64,000 bases of DNA from Acetobacter vaccinii (GCF_008365315.1 NZ_CP043506.1:1408001-1472000), one strand, 5' to 3'; shown: positions 53,484 through 62,527, counted from the first letter of the stretch. The notes: generated from the letters alone by a model not told the origin. Numbers and translations: made by a program.

Positions 53484-54860
53484 ATGAGCAGCATGCAGGC
53501 CAGACAGTCCCTTGAAAGTGGCAGGGTGCCCGGTGGCCCCCGTGGTGGCAACGCCCGGCGGATGGCGCGGGCGGCACAGGCCTGTCTGCTTTTTGGGTTC
53601 ATGGCTCTGCTGTCGGCTTGTGCCAATGGCCCCGGCGGCAGTGACATGACCGTGCCGGTGGCGGAAGAAGCCGCCTATTACCGCTCCCACGCACGCACCT
53701 ACTATCAGCCGCCCGGCCCGCCGGAAGACCCGTGGGGGCCGTATGTGCAGGAGGCATCACGCCGGTTTGATGTGCCGGAGGAATGGGTGCGCGCCGTTAT
53801 CCAGCAGGAATCTGGCGGGCGGCTGTTCCATAACGGCCAGCTTGTGACCTCAGGCCCCGGAGCCATGGGGCTGATGCAGTTGATGCCCCCCACGTATGAT
53901 GAAATGCGCAGCGCCTATAATCTGGGTGGGGATGCGTACGAACCGCACGACAACATCATGGCGGGCACGGCCTATATCCGCCAGTTGTACGATGTGTATG
54001 GTTCCCCCGGTTTTCTGGCGGCCTACAATGCAGGGCCGGGGCGGCTGGAAGATTTTATTACCCACAACCGCACCCTCCCGCGTGAGACACGCAATTATGT
54101 TGCCTCCATCGGGCGGCGTATTGCGGGCATTTCCCCCACCAACCGTTCCCAGGCTGACCTGCTGGTGGCCAGCCATGATTCCCTGACCCAGTCCTCCAAG
54201 CCCGTGCAGGTTGCCTCGCAGACGCAGGCTGTCAGGGCGGCATGGTCGGCGCGCTCCGGGGGGCAGCCTGTCAGGATGGCCGATGCCATCGGGGGGGATG
54301 AGAGTGCTGCATCGGACGATACCTCCGCTGTCAGCCAGGCGCCTTCGGGCTATGGGCGGGAGTGGCATGCTGTGCCGCGCACGTCGCGCATTGCGGGGCT
54401 GGCGGAAACGCCGTCTGATGTCAGCGCGGTCTGGGCCAAGCGGCTTGGGGCATCCCAGCAATCGGTGGCGGACACACCTTTGCAGGTGGCACAGGCGCCT
54501 GAAACAGCGGCCGATCCGGCACCTGTTCAGCCCGAATCGCATACGTTACGCCTTTTCCCTGCCGCACAGGCTGAGCCAGCACCCTTGCTGACCCGCAAGA
54601 CCCGCGGGCAGGAACCGCGTGACTGGGCCATTCAGGTCGGGGCGTTTGGGTCGGTATCGCTCGCGCAGCATGCTGCGGGCGAGGCCCGTAACCGCGCCAC
54701 CCAGTCATTGGGCGCGGCGCGGCCTCAGGTCGCTACGGTGCAGGTTCATAATGGCAAGCTGTATCGCGCCCGGCTGACCAATCTGTCCCACACACAGGCG
54801 CTGGACGCATGCCGCAAGCTGAGCGGTTGCATGGTTGTTGCCCCCGATTCCTCGTCCTGA
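53484..54860 (+). CDS. Lytic transglycosylase lipoprotein with SPOR domain (paralogue 1)
   Basis: The 458-residue product begins with a long basic leader and the lipobox LLSAC (Cys46), so it should be a lipoprotein. An SLT-type domain (about 83-200) carries the catalytic Glu109 in VIQQESGGR, GAMGLMQLMPPTYD and AAYNAGPGR. A low-complexity linker follows, then a SPOR domain (about 385-450, WAIQVGAFGS) that binds denuded peptidoglycan at division sites. It cleaves murein glycan strands. A paralogue with the same layout lies at 60159-61349. The start may also be ATG 53493 or 53562. Confidence 0.9.
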   Translation: MSSMQARQSLESGRVPGGPRGGNARRMARAAQACLLFGFMALLSACANGPGGSDMTVPVAEEAAYYRSHARTYYQPPGPPEDPWGPYVQEASRRFDVPEEWVRAVIQQESGGRLFHNGQLVTSGPGAMGLMQLMPPTYDEMRSAYNLGGDAYEPHDNIMAGTAYIRQLYDVYGSPGFLAAYNAGPGRLEDFITHNRTLPRETRNYVASIGRRIAGISPTNRSQADLLVASHDSLTQSSKPVQVASQTQAVRAAWSARSGGQPVRMADAIGGDESAASDDTSAVSQAPSGYGREWHAVPRTSRIAGLAETPSDVSAVWAKRLGASQQSVADTPLQVAQAPETAADPAPVQPESHTLRLFPAAQAEPAPLLTRKTRGQEPRDWAIQVGAFGSVSLAQHAAGEARNRATQSLGAARPQVATVQVHNGKLYRARLTNLSHTQALDACRKLSGCMVVAPDSSS

Positions 54861-54916
54861 TCGGTACGGGTGCTTATTAAAGCGGGGGCAGGGGCCGATG
54901 GTCCCTGTTCCGTATT

Positions 54917-54933
54917 TCAGGGCACAGCCCTGA
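54917..54933. terminator. Hairpin between transglycosylase and lipoprotein genes
   Basis: TCAGGGC (54917-54923) and GCCCTGA (54927-54933) pair perfectly around ACA, between two convergent genes. It may serve both sides. Confidence 0.5.
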
Positions 54934-54981
54934 CCTTAAAAGACTTTGAGCGCCATGATCTGCTTCGCCCGCACCATTTTT

Positions 54982-55923
54982 TCAGGGTGTGTGGGCGTTG
55001 GCCAGTGGTGTGTTGGTGCGGCCTGAATAGCGGTCGATAATCTGCCGTGCGGCAGCGGCGGCCTCCTGCGCGGCGGCGGTGGCGACGTCCCCCCAGTATC
55101 CGTCCAGCGAGTGGGCGGGGATGTCATGCAACTGGGTTGCAGCCCCGGCTTCCTTGCCGGTTTTGTCATGCACGGACCAGACAATTTCCACATGCTGCTG
55201 GGGGTGGCCGGTTGTGCCCACGGGGCCGTTGGTCAGCCTGACAGTGGCCGTAATGGTAAAGTCGGCCTGATCCGGACTGTTCTGCAACGTGTCGGCACTG
55301 TCGCGGAAGGCGGCGGCAAAGGCGCGGGCCAGGGCAATGTCTCCATCACCCGGCGCACCCCGGACACCGGTAAAATAGACACGGGCTGGCCTGTTCTTCA
55401 GGCTTTTGGGGTCTTTTTCCATATCCGCGGCCTGGATGCCTGTCAGGGCTGCGGCAATTCTGGGGGCGGCATCCTGCGCGACCATGGCCAACAGGCTGGC
55501 GTCCGCCACGGCCCAGCGGGCCGTGGGGATGGGCTGGCCCTGCTGCGTTGCGCGCAATGTGTTCTGCGGGGTCATGATCCGGTAGAGCGGCACCACGCTG
55601 GCCCCATGCTGCTCGGCCCTCATGTCCAGCCACCAGTCGCCCGGGCGGGTGGGCTGGGCGATGGCGGGGATGGTCTGCTCCAGCAGGGCGGTGGTGGTGC
55701 TTTTGGCCCACAGGCGGGCGCTGGCCTCAGGCAGCAGGGAGGCCATGGGGGTTGGTACGTCCAGCCGGGCAGGCAGGGCGTGGTGAGCAAGCCCCGCGTT
55801 GGGCCCACCCCGGCTGGCAAAGGGGTGCGGCACATCCAGGCACCCGGCCAGCAGCAGGAGCGTGCCCAGAAGCGGTAGTTTGTGGGAATGAGACAGAAGG
55901 CGGGCAGGCAGCGGGCGTGTCAT
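54982..55923 (-). CDS. Hypothetical lipoprotein, last gene of the lgt operon
   Basis: The 313-residue product has a signal peptide ending in the lipobox LAGC (Cys28). The rest is a soluble domain with RVYFTGVRGAPGDGDIALARAFAAAF and FTITATVRLTNGPVG...HVEIVWSVHDKTGKEAG, which looks like a repeated beta-sandwich of envelope proteins. I do not recognise the family. The ATG overlaps the pgeF stop (ATGA). Being made together with the lipoprotein-modifying Lgt is notable. It ends at a hairpin shared with the convergent transglycosylase gene. Confidence 0.75.
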   Translation of the reverse strand: MTRPLPARLLSHSHKLPLLGTLLLLAGCLDVPHPFASRGGPNAGLAHHALPARLDVPTPMASLLPEASARLWAKSTTTALLEQTIPAIAQPTRPGDWWLDMRAEQHGASVVPLYRIMTPQNTLRATQQGQPIPTARWAVADASLLAMVAQDAAPRIAAALTGIQAADMEKDPKSLKNRPARVYFTGVRGAPGDGDIALARAFAAAFRDSADTLQNSPDQADFTITATVRLTNGPVGTTGHPQQHVEIVWSVHDKTGKEAGAATQLHDIPAHSLDGYWGDVATAAAQEAAAAARQIIDRYSGRTNTPLANAHTP

Positions 55924-56720
55924 CCGTGGGGGACCTTTGTGGCAATAGCCGAGGTCTGGTGGCCGATCTGGCCCCCGCCTGCCAGTGTGCGCCGCCGGTG
56001 GCTGAAAAACCGTTTCTCGTCCGACAGCGTATCCACGCCCAGAGCGGCCGCCCGCCCGATGCCAGCACGTTGCAGGCGGAAGACACACCACCCGGCAAGG
56101 TCAAACTGGTAATGCCCGGCCCGTGTGCCGGGGGTAAAGAAGGTTGCTGCCTGCCGGTCCACTGCCAGAATGGCCGAGCGCATGTCATCCGCTGTTTCGT
56201 AGCTTTCCTGGGCAATGCAGGGGCCAACAACGGCGTGAATATCCTGTGCCTTTGCGCCCAGTGCCACCATGGCGTCTTTTGTGGCCTCCAGCACACCGGA
56301 CAGTGCCCCCCGCCACCCGGCATGGGCTGCCCCGACAATGGAGCCATCAGCGGTGCTGAACAGGACAGGCGCACAGTCGGCAGTAATGACCGTTATGGCC
56401 AGATCCGGCCTGTTGGTAACAAGGGCATCGGCCTGTGCGCCGGTGCCGGGGGCCCAGGGGTGGGTGGCTGTGAGTACCACGCGGCCATGGACCTGGGTTG
56501 CCCCCAGCAGGTGGGTGGGTTCCACCCCAAGGTGCAGGGCGACCCTGCGGCGGTTTTCAGCCAGATTTTCTGGCGTGTCGCCTGAGCGCATGGAGCAGTT
56601 GAGGCTGGTATAGGGGCCGGTGGACACCCCGCCTTCACGGGTGAAGAAACCATGCCGTGCCTGCCCCAGCAGAGGGCTGGTCAGCGGGGAAAGCCGGGGA
56701 AACGCCGGGCCTTGGGTCAT
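55920..56720 (-). CDS. pgeF: Peptidoglycan editing factor / YfiH-LACC1 family
   Basis: The 266-residue protein has the conserved metal ligands of the family: His in GATQVHGRVV, Cys in VITADCAPVLF and His in GAAHAGWRGAL. E. coli YfiH removes misincorporated L-Ser-containing muropeptide precursors, while human LACC1 acts as purine nucleoside enzyme; older annotations say polyphenol oxidase. Neighbouring envelope genes favour a cell wall role. It overlaps midA and the lipoprotein gene by 4 bases each. Confidence 0.92.
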   Translation of the reverse strand: MTQGPAFPRLSPLTSPLLGQARHGFFTREGGVSTGPYTSLNCSMRSGDTPENLAENRRRVALHLGVEPTHLLGATQVHGRVVLTATHPWAPGTGAQADALVTNRPDLAITVITADCAPVLFSTADGSIVGAAHAGWRGALSGVLEATKDAMVALGAKAQDIHAVVGPCIAQESYETADDMRSAILAVDRQAATFFTPGTRAGHYQFDLAGWCVFRLQRAGIGRAAALGVDTLSDEKRFFSHRRRTLAGGGQIGHQTSAIATKVPHG

Positions 56721-57745
56721 GTAGCCGGTCCTTTTGTAAAGCCGGGGGGCGGGGGCAGGAAGGGGGAGGCAAGGGCCATTACCCTGAACAGGTGGCCCAT
56801 TTTTTCAGGCGCGGCCAGCCTGTGGGCGCTGTCACGCAGGGTTGCGGCCTCGGCCGGGGTTGCCGTGCGGGCCAGTTGCTCGGTCCGCTCCATCAGGCCC
56901 AGACGGCGGAGGAAAGCCCCCTGTGTTTCGGTCCCGTAAACCGCAGCCCCTGCCTGCGTTGCGGCGGCGGCAAAGGCGGTAAAATCGACATGGGCTGTTA
57001 GGTCGGCCTCCCCCGCTGCTTCCAGCGGTGGGGCATGGCGGGCATGGCGCAGGGCTTGCAGGGAATCGCCTGTCAGGGTGGAGGCATGGCCATAATCAAT
57101 AAACAGTCCGGCACCGGGGCTGTGGGCCAGCCGCTGGCCCAGCCACCGTGCGGTCGCCAGTGCGGGCTCGCACAGTTCCACCACGGTCTGGGGCTCCAGC
57201 GCGCGGTTGTCGGGCAGGGTCGGGGCTGCAGAGGGGGCCAGATGGAACGCACCATCGGCCACGTAACGCTCATGCCAGCCTGTGTCGGTCTGGATGAACT
57301 GGCGGATGGGTAACGCATCCAGAAATTCATTGGCCAGCAGGATCAGCGGGCCGTCAGGCAGGGTGTTGATGTCATTGTGCCAGATGGGGCTGGCATAGGG
57401 GGCCAGAGCCTGTGCCTGAGCAGCCCGCATGAGGGGTGATGTCTCGACCAGATGCACGGTCTGTGCCTGGGCCATGGCGGGCACATGGCGGGTGATCAGG
57501 CGCAGAGCATCGGCCATCAGCGTGCCCCGGCCCGGCCCGGCCTCGGCCAGGGTAAAGGACGCTGGACACCCCATGCCCTGCCAGACCATGGCGGCCCAGC
57601 CGCCCAGAAGTTCGCCAAAGACCTGGCTGATTTCCGGGGCGGTAATAAAGTCGCTCAGCAGCGGGGTGCTGGCGTAATAGCGCGCATTGGCCTGGGCCAT
57701 GAAATGGTCCAGCCGCTGCGCGTGGGGGGGCAGGGCTGCCGTCAT
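56717..57745 (-). CDS. MidA-type SAM-dependent methyltransferase
   Basis: The 342-residue protein matches the MidA/NDUFAF7 family: DFITAPEISQVFGELLGGW, AEAGPGRGTLMADALRLI (the SAM site) and LLANEFLDALPIRQF. The mitochondrial homologue dimethylates an arginine of the complex I subunit NDUFS2; bacterial targets are largely unknown. The ATG at 57745 overlaps the lgt stop, and its own stop overlaps pgeF. The 43 codons open upstream lie inside lgt and are not used. Confidence 0.9.
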   Translation of the reverse strand: MTAALPPHAQRLDHFMAQANARYYASTPLLSDFITAPEISQVFGELLGGWAAMVWQGMGCPASFTLAEAGPGRGTLMADALRLITRHVPAMAQAQTVHLVETSPLMRAAQAQALAPYASPIWHNDINTLPDGPLILLANEFLDALPIRQFIQTDTGWHERYVADGAFHLAPSAAPTLPDNRALEPQTVVELCEPALATARWLGQRLAHSPGAGLFIDYGHASTLTGDSLQALRHARHAPPLEAAGEADLTAHVDFTAFAAAATQAGAAVYGTETQGAFLRRLGLMERTEQLARTATPAEAATLRDSAHRLAAPEKMGHLFRVMALASPFLPPPPGFTKGPAT

Positions 57746-58614
57746 GCGCGGGGCTGGCTGCCCGGGCTTGCGGGGGTGGCCAGCGTTGCATCCGGCTCGG
57801 GGGTGCCGGTGTACAGGGGGGCGCGGCGGGCATGCACCATCAGGGCAATACCGGTCAGCAGCATGGGAATGCACAGCAACTGCCCCATGGTAATGCCCCC
57901 TGCCAGGAACCCGAGGAAGGCGTCTGGCTCGCGGAAGAATTCACAAAACGAGCGGGCACAAGCGTAGCCGACCAGGAACATACCCGCCAGAAAACCGGGC
58001 CGCTGGCGAATGCTGATCCGGCGTGAGGCAATATACAGCACCGTAAACAGCAGCAGCCCCTCGGTCAGCGATTCGTAAAGCTGCGAGGGGTGGCGCGGAA
58101 TGGGGCCACCGCCGGGAAAGATCATGGCCCAGGGCAGGCTTGCCGGAGCCTCACGCCCCCAGAGTTCCCCGTTGATGAAGTTGGCCAGCCGGCCCAATCC
58201 CAGCCCGATGGGCACAGCAACGGTCACACGGTCTGCAAAGGCCAGAAAGTTGATTTTGTTCCTGCGGGTAAACAGCACCATGGCTGCAATAACCCCCAAA
58301 GCCCCACCGTGGAAGGACATGCCGCCATGCCACACTTCCACCATGGCGACGGGGTGGGTCAGGTAATAGCTGGGCTGGTAGAACAGCACGTATCCCAGCC
58401 GCCCGCCCAGCAGCACCCCCAGGGTCACCCATGTCAGAAAGTCATCAGCCTGTTCGGGCGTGGCCACGCGTGGGGCCAGCACTGCCAGCCTGCGGAGCAG
58501 GATAACCCCCAGCACAATGCCGGTAATATAGGACAGCGCGTACCATCGCACGGCCAGTGGCCCGAAATGCACCAGCACCGGGTCAAACTGTGGAAACATC
58601 AGAACAGGAAGCAT
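57742..58614 (-). CDS. lgt: Prolipoprotein diacylglyceryl transferase
   Basis: Lgt transfers diacylglycerol from phosphatidylglycerol to the lipobox cysteine of prolipoproteins. The 290-residue membrane protein has about seven helices, with HGGMSFHGGALGV, GLGRLANFINGELWGR (the Lgt signature) and PRHPSQLYESLTEG. It lies second in the operon hldD-lgt-midA-pgeF-lipoprotein. Four lipoprotein genes lie within 10 kb, including two transglycosylases that need this enzyme. Confidence 0.96.
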   Translation of the reverse strand: MLPVLMFPQFDPVLVHFGPLAVRWYALSYITGIVLGVILLRRLAVLAPRVATPEQADDFLTWVTLGVLLGGRLGYVLFYQPSYYLTHPVAMVEVWHGGMSFHGGALGVIAAMVLFTRRNKINFLAFADRVTVAVPIGLGLGRLANFINGELWGREAPASLPWAMIFPGGGPIPRHPSQLYESLTEGLLLFTVLYIASRRISIRQRPGFLAGMFLVGYACARSFCEFFREPDAFLGFLAGGITMGQLLCIPMLLTGIALMVHARRAPLYTGTPEPDATLATPASPGSQPRA

Positions 58615-58637
58615 GGTCGGGTGTCCGCGGCCAGGGG

Positions 58638-59618
58638 TCAGTAATAAGGGTGGGGGGTGGCAAGATAGTCCTGCACGTAGCGTCTGACACCCTCTTCCAG
58701 CGTTGTGAAGCGGCCAGTGTACCCCGCAGCCCGCAGGCGTGTCAGGTCGGCCTGGGTGTAGGACTGGTACTGGCCGTGCAGGCTTGGGGGCATGTCCACA
58801 AATTCCACCCGGCGCTCGCAGCCTGCGGCATCGCAGACGGCATACGCCAGGTCCAGATAGGTGCGGGCCACGCCGGTGCCGCAGTTGAACAGCCCGGATA
58901 CGTCAGGCGTGTCATAGAGCCAGAGCATGATGTCCACCACGTCCTGCACCCATATGAAGTCGCGCGCCTGCATACCATCTGCCAGATCGGGCCTGTCGGA
59001 GCGGAATAGCCGTGCGGGCTGGCCCGACCGCACCTCATCATACTTGACCTTGACGACCGAGAGCATGCGGCCCTTGTGATATTCATTAGGGCCATAGACG
59101 TTAAAGAACTTGAGCCCGGCCCACTGGGGTGGTGTGGGGCCACCATTATGCGCCTTGGCTACAACCTGACGGTCAAAAACATGCTTGGACCAGCCATACA
59201 GGTTGAGCGGGTGCAGGGTGTCCAGCAGGCTCGGGTCGTCGGAAAACTGTTCGGGCTTGTCCGCAGCCCCGTAGGTTGCGGCGGAGGAGGCGTAAACAAA
59301 CCGTGTGCCGGTATGGGTGCACCACTTCCATAATGTCTGCGACAGGGCGACATTGGTCTGCCACACTAGGTCACCATCACGTGCGGTGGTTTCGCTGATG
59401 GCCCCCATGTGGAACACCGCCTCGGCCCCGCTGAGCGTGTCGAGGAAGGCAGGCAGGGTATGGGGGTCAATGACCCTGACGGGCGGGTGGCCCGCAATAT
59501 TGCGCCATTTTCCCTCCGTGCCCAGCCAGTCGACAATCACAGTATCCTGCCCTCTGGCAACCAGCGCCGCCTGAAGGCACGAGCCGACGAACCCGGCCCC
59601 ACCAGTAATGATGATCAT
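58638..59618 (-). CDS. hldD: ADP-glyceromanno-heptose 6-epimerase
   Basis: HldD makes ADP-L-glycero-D-manno-heptose for the lipopolysaccharide inner core. The 326-residue short-chain dehydrogenase starts MIIITGGAGFVGSCL, and carries YASSAATYG, the catalytic YGWSKHVFDRQV motif and NVYGPNEYHKGRM, which is typical of HldD. It begins the operon; lgt follows after 23 bases. Rhamnose genes elsewhere in the window add to the picture of a modified LPS. Confidence 0.95.
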   Translation of the reverse strand: MIIITGGAGFVGSCLQAALVARGQDTVIVDWLGTEGKWRNIAGHPPVRVIDPHTLPAFLDTLSGAEAVFHMGAISETTARDGDLVWQTNVALSQTLWKWCTHTGTRFVYASSAATYGAADKPEQFSDDPSLLDTLHPLNLYGWSKHVFDRQVVAKAHNGGPTPPQWAGLKFFNVYGPNEYHKGRMLSVVKVKYDEVRSGQPARLFRSDRPDLADGMQARDFIWVQDVVDIMLWLYDTPDVSGLFNCGTGVARTYLDLAYAVCDAAGCERRVEFVDMPPSLHGQYQSYTQADLTRLRAAGYTGRFTTLEEGVRRYVQDYLATPHPYY

Positions 59619-59751
59619 GGCGCGGGAGTATAGGGGCTGGGCCTGTTCCCTCCAAGTCGCTTCGGGCAGGGCGGTGTGCGGCGTGGTAGCCAGGGGGCGC
59701 GTATTTGCCTAGCATGCAGTCTGTTATGACACTTATGGAGCAAGGTGGATC

Positions 59752-60054
59752 ATGAGCAGCGAAATTACAGTGGTGGCCATTCTCAAAGCCCAGCCGGGCA
59801 AGGAAGCCGCCGTGGCCCAGGCCATGGCAGACTGTGTGGCCCCGACCCTGACCGAGACAGGCAACAGCCTGTATGTGCCCAATCAGGACCTTGATGACCC
59901 TCAGAGCTTTGTTTTTGTAGAGCGTTGGGCCAGCCGCGCCGCGCTGGAGTCCCACCTGCAAACCCCGCATTTCAAACAGCTTGCCGCCACGCTGGAAACC
60001 CTGCTGGCTGAACCGCTGAAAGTGCATATTCTCCAGCCCGTTCCCGGTGCCTGA
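59752..60054 (+). CDS. ABM-family monooxygenase / quinol monooxygenase-like
   Basis: The 100-residue protein is a single dimeric ferredoxin-like ABM domain: ITVVAILKAQPGKEAAVAQAM at the start, FVFVERWASRAALESHLQTPHFKQL in parts at the end. Family members such as YgiN oxidise quinols without cofactor or act in stress responses; the substrate is open. AAGGTGG a few bases before ATG 59752 is a good ribosome site. It is divergent from hldD. Confidence 0.88.
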   Translation: MSSEITVVAILKAQPGKEAAVAQAMADCVAPTLTETGNSLYVPNQDLDDPQSFVFVERWASRAALESHLQTPHFKQLAATLETLLAEPLKVHILQPVPGA

Positions 60055-60158
60055 ACCCTATGGGCGGGCCATGCGAGTGGCCTGCCCTGTTCCTGGTGGC
60101 ATTGACGGGCATAATAAAGACATAGTGGCTGTCTACAGGGCGGCCAGTAAAAGACTGT

Positions 60159-61349
60159 ATGCGCCTGCAACGGCACAGGCAGGCATGGCGCAGGAAGAAG
60201 AGGTGCGTTGTGGTGGGGGACAGGGGGCTACAGGCAGCCTGTATGGCGTTGCTGCTGGGGTTGGGCGCGTGCTCGACCACGCCGGTTCAACCTGCTTATG
60301 ACGCTGCGGCCCAGTACCGCTCGGCCGCAGACCCGGCGGCCTATAGGGCACCCGGCCCTGCCGAAGACCCGTGGGGCCCTTATGTGCGTGAGGCCGCAGG
60401 GCGTTTTGCCATACCGGATAGCTGGGTGCGTGCCGTCATGCATCAGGAATCCGGCGGGCATCAGTATCTGCATGGACAACTGACAACATCATCCGCCGGG
60501 GCCATGGGTCTGATGCAGCTTATGCCTGCCACCTATGCCGACCTGCAAAGTCAGTATGGCCTGGGGGATGACCCCTATAATCCGCACGACAATATCATGG
60601 CCGGGGCGGGGTATATCCGCCAGATGTATGACCGCTATGGCTCCCCCGGCTTTCTGGCCGCCTATAACGCCGGGCCTCAGAGGGTGGATGATTATCTGTC
60701 GTCCGGCCGTGCCCTGCCGGATGAGACGGTCAATTACGTTGCCGCCATTTCCCCCCATCTGGGTGACAGCGTAGCCAGTGGCGTGCCGTCGCGCGGGCGT
60801 GTTGTTGTGGCGTCTGCAACCCCGGCGGTGGCCTATGGGGCCGCTGCGGGGGCAGGGGATGGGGGTGTTAACGACTATGCCCGCACCGACCTGACCCGCA
60901 CAGCCGATGGCTGCCTGCGGAATGCCGATGCCGCCTATGACCCCTCCACCCCCTGCCTGATGGACCGTGACACCCCCCACCCCGACCCCGACCCTGTGAG
61001 CCAGCCTGTGCAGCAGGTGGCTATGGCGGATATGCCCGCCATAGCTCCGGTGCGGACATTGGGGCAGGCGGCGGCTTTCCGGCCTGTGTCCCTGTCCTCC
61101 GCTGTGACGGGCACCGTGCAGGTGGGGGCATTTGCCTCCTACGCCGAGGCCCAGAGTACGCTCGATTCGGTGCGGGGTCTGCTGGCGGCCCATGCCCTCA
61201 AGGTGCGGCCTGCGGTGCGGCAGGCCTCGGTGTCGGGGCGGCAGTTCTATCGCGCCCAGTTTGAGACCGCACAGGACACAGGCCCGGCTGACGTCTGCCT
61301 TGTCCTGCGTGCGCGCTCTCTGCCCTGTATTCAGGTGCGAGGGGGCTGA
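60159..61349 (+). CDS. Lytic transglycosylase lipoprotein with SPOR-like domain (paralogue 2)
   Basis: The 396-residue product resembles paralogue 1 at 53484: a lipobox GLGAC (Cys38), then AEDPWGPYVREAAGRF, the catalytic Glu97 in VMHQESGGH, GAMGLMQLMPATYADL and AAYNAGPQRV. A proline/alanine linker leads to a C-terminal SPOR-like repeat (GTVQVGAFASYAEAQSTL). Two extra cysteine pairs occur in the linker and near the end. Cleaving murein glycan strands is the expected activity. The start is weakly supported (ATG 60159 or 60243). It converges with the Ivy-like gene. Confidence 0.88.
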   Translation: MRLQRHRQAWRRKKRCVVVGDRGLQAACMALLLGLGACSTTPVQPAYDAAAQYRSAADPAAYRAPGPAEDPWGPYVREAAGRFAIPDSWVRAVMHQESGGHQYLHGQLTTSSAGAMGLMQLMPATYADLQSQYGLGDDPYNPHDNIMAGAGYIRQMYDRYGSPGFLAAYNAGPQRVDDYLSSGRALPDETVNYVAAISPHLGDSVASGVPSRGRVVVASATPAVAYGAAAGAGDGGVNDYARTDLTRTADGCLRNADAAYDPSTPCLMDRDTPHPDPDPVSQPVQQVAMADMPAIAPVRTLGQAAAFRPVSLSSAVTGTVQVGAFASYAEAQSTLDSVRGLLAAHALKVRPAVRQASVSGRQFYRAQFETAQDTGPADVCLVLRARSLPCIQVRGG

Positions 61350-61428
61350 GGGCTCAGGCTACGGCTGACAGCCCCGCGCAATGGTCTTGCGGCCTTATGT
61401 TGGGCAGTCGCAGGCTTCTGGGCCGCTA

Positions 61429-61875
61429 TTATTGCGGGTTGCTGGCCTTATAGGCGTCGTTCAGGGCGTGCAGGATGGTATCATCCGGGTCGCCCAGAGG
61501 CATCTGGTACACTTTGCCGCCTATGGTGCTGGACAGGAGCCCCCAGGCTTTGTGACCGTCTTCGGTGAAGATGACCTCTAGCTGATTGTTCCCACAATTA
61601 TGCGGCTCGCACAGGTTGCCGACCCGATAGTGCTTGCCCCCAATACTGAGCGGGGTGGTGGGGGTTGAGGTAGCATGTGGCAGCGCCGCCCATTCAGGCA
61701 GCTTGACCATGCTCTGATAGGCTTTTGCAAATTTTGGGTTGCGGGCAATGGCGTCTGTATAGCTGGCCAGGTCGGGGGCTGCTGTGCTGGTTGCTGCCGG
61801 TTTGTCGGCGGCCCAGAGGGGGGTGGCCATGCCAGAAAGAAGCAGGGTGGTCAGGCCAAGCAGGACAGGGCGCAT
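61429..61875 (-). CDS. Ivy-like inhibitor of lysozyme
   Basis: The 148-residue product has a signal peptide (MRPVLLGLTTLLLSGMATPLWA, cleaved before ADK) and the Ivy core: PEWAALPHATSTPTTPLSI, YRVGNLCEPHNCGNNQLEVIF and AWGLLSS. The CEPHNC loop matches the CKPHDC loop that plugs the lysozyme active site. E. coli Ivy also inhibits a lytic transglycosylase. The gene converges with transglycosylase paralogue 2 over 79 bases. A GGGGCTG/CAGCCCC stem (61342-61375) at the end of that gene may be a terminator. Confidence 0.88.
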   Translation of the reverse strand: MRPVLLGLTTLLLSGMATPLWAADKPAATSTAAPDLASYTDAIARNPKFAKAYQSMVKLPEWAALPHATSTPTTPLSIGGKHYRVGNLCEPHNCGNNQLEVIFTEDGHKAWGLLSSTIGGKVYQMPLGDPDDTILHALNDAYKASNPQ

Positions 61876-62110
61876 GGGGTGTTCCGTTCTGGTTTGTGTG
61901 CGGCGCAGCCTTGGCGGACCGCACAGGATGGGACTGCAGTTTACAAAGCCTGACCCTGGCTGGTGGTTGCGCCGGGTGTGACTGAAACTGCACCGAGGTC
62001 CCTCACGATAGGGTATTGTCCTCCTCTGGCCCATGCTCTGTGGCGTGGGGGAGGTCTGCTGGTAACGGGCAGCCTGAGTGTGGGGCTTTCTGCCCGGACC
62101 GCCAGATCCT

Positions 62111-62527
62111 TTAGCCACCGTCCTGAAAGTGAATCTCGCGTGACTCGGGTATTTCAGGGGAGCTTGTGGGGGGCTGGCAGGGGAACATGGGCGTATGGGT
62201 CGGGTCAGCGGCATCGGGTTGCGTTGCGGCGGTGTCCATCATTGTCCGTGGGCCGCCCTGACCCAGTCCAAACTGTGACATGGTCTGCCGCAGGCCCATG
62301 CCCGCGACCATGCCGCCTACGCCGCCCATGCCGGGCACGGCACGGGCAGCCATGGGGGCCATTTGCCCAAGACCGCTGCCAAAGCTCTCGGTAATGCTAC
62401 CGTGCATGCCTGAACGGGGTGTCGTGCGCTGGCAGGTGGACTGGGCGTCTTCCTCCGGTTTGGAGTGGCACCCTGCGGTGGCAAGGCAGGCTGTCAGAAA
62501 AGCGAGTGTCAGTGTGCGTGCTGTCAT
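62111..62527 (-). CDS. Hypothetical Gly/Met-rich lipoprotein
   Basis: The 138-residue product begins MTARTLTLAFLTACLATAGC, a signal peptide with a probable lipidated Cys20, followed by HSKPEEDAQSTC. The middle is unusually rich in Gly and Met (MAPMAARAVPGMGGVGGMVAGMGLRQTM, in parts), which could be a flexible or weakly amphipathic segment. No family recognised. The ATG at 62527 puts the signal peptide at the very N-terminus. It lies 235 bases upstream of the Ivy-like gene in the same direction. Confidence 0.7.
   Translation of the reverse strand: MTARTLTLAFLTACLATAGCHSKPEEDAQSTCQRTTPRSGMHGSITESFGSGLGQMAPMAARAVPGMGGVGGMVAGMGLRQTMSQFGLGQGGPRTMMDTAATQPDAADPTHTPMFPCQPPTSSPEIPESREIHFQDGG

Noticed and set aside
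61963..62394. Plus-strand frame opposite the Gly/Met-rich lipoprotein
   Set aside because: The opposite strand has a signal peptide and lipobox; this frame is Arg-rich and domain-free.
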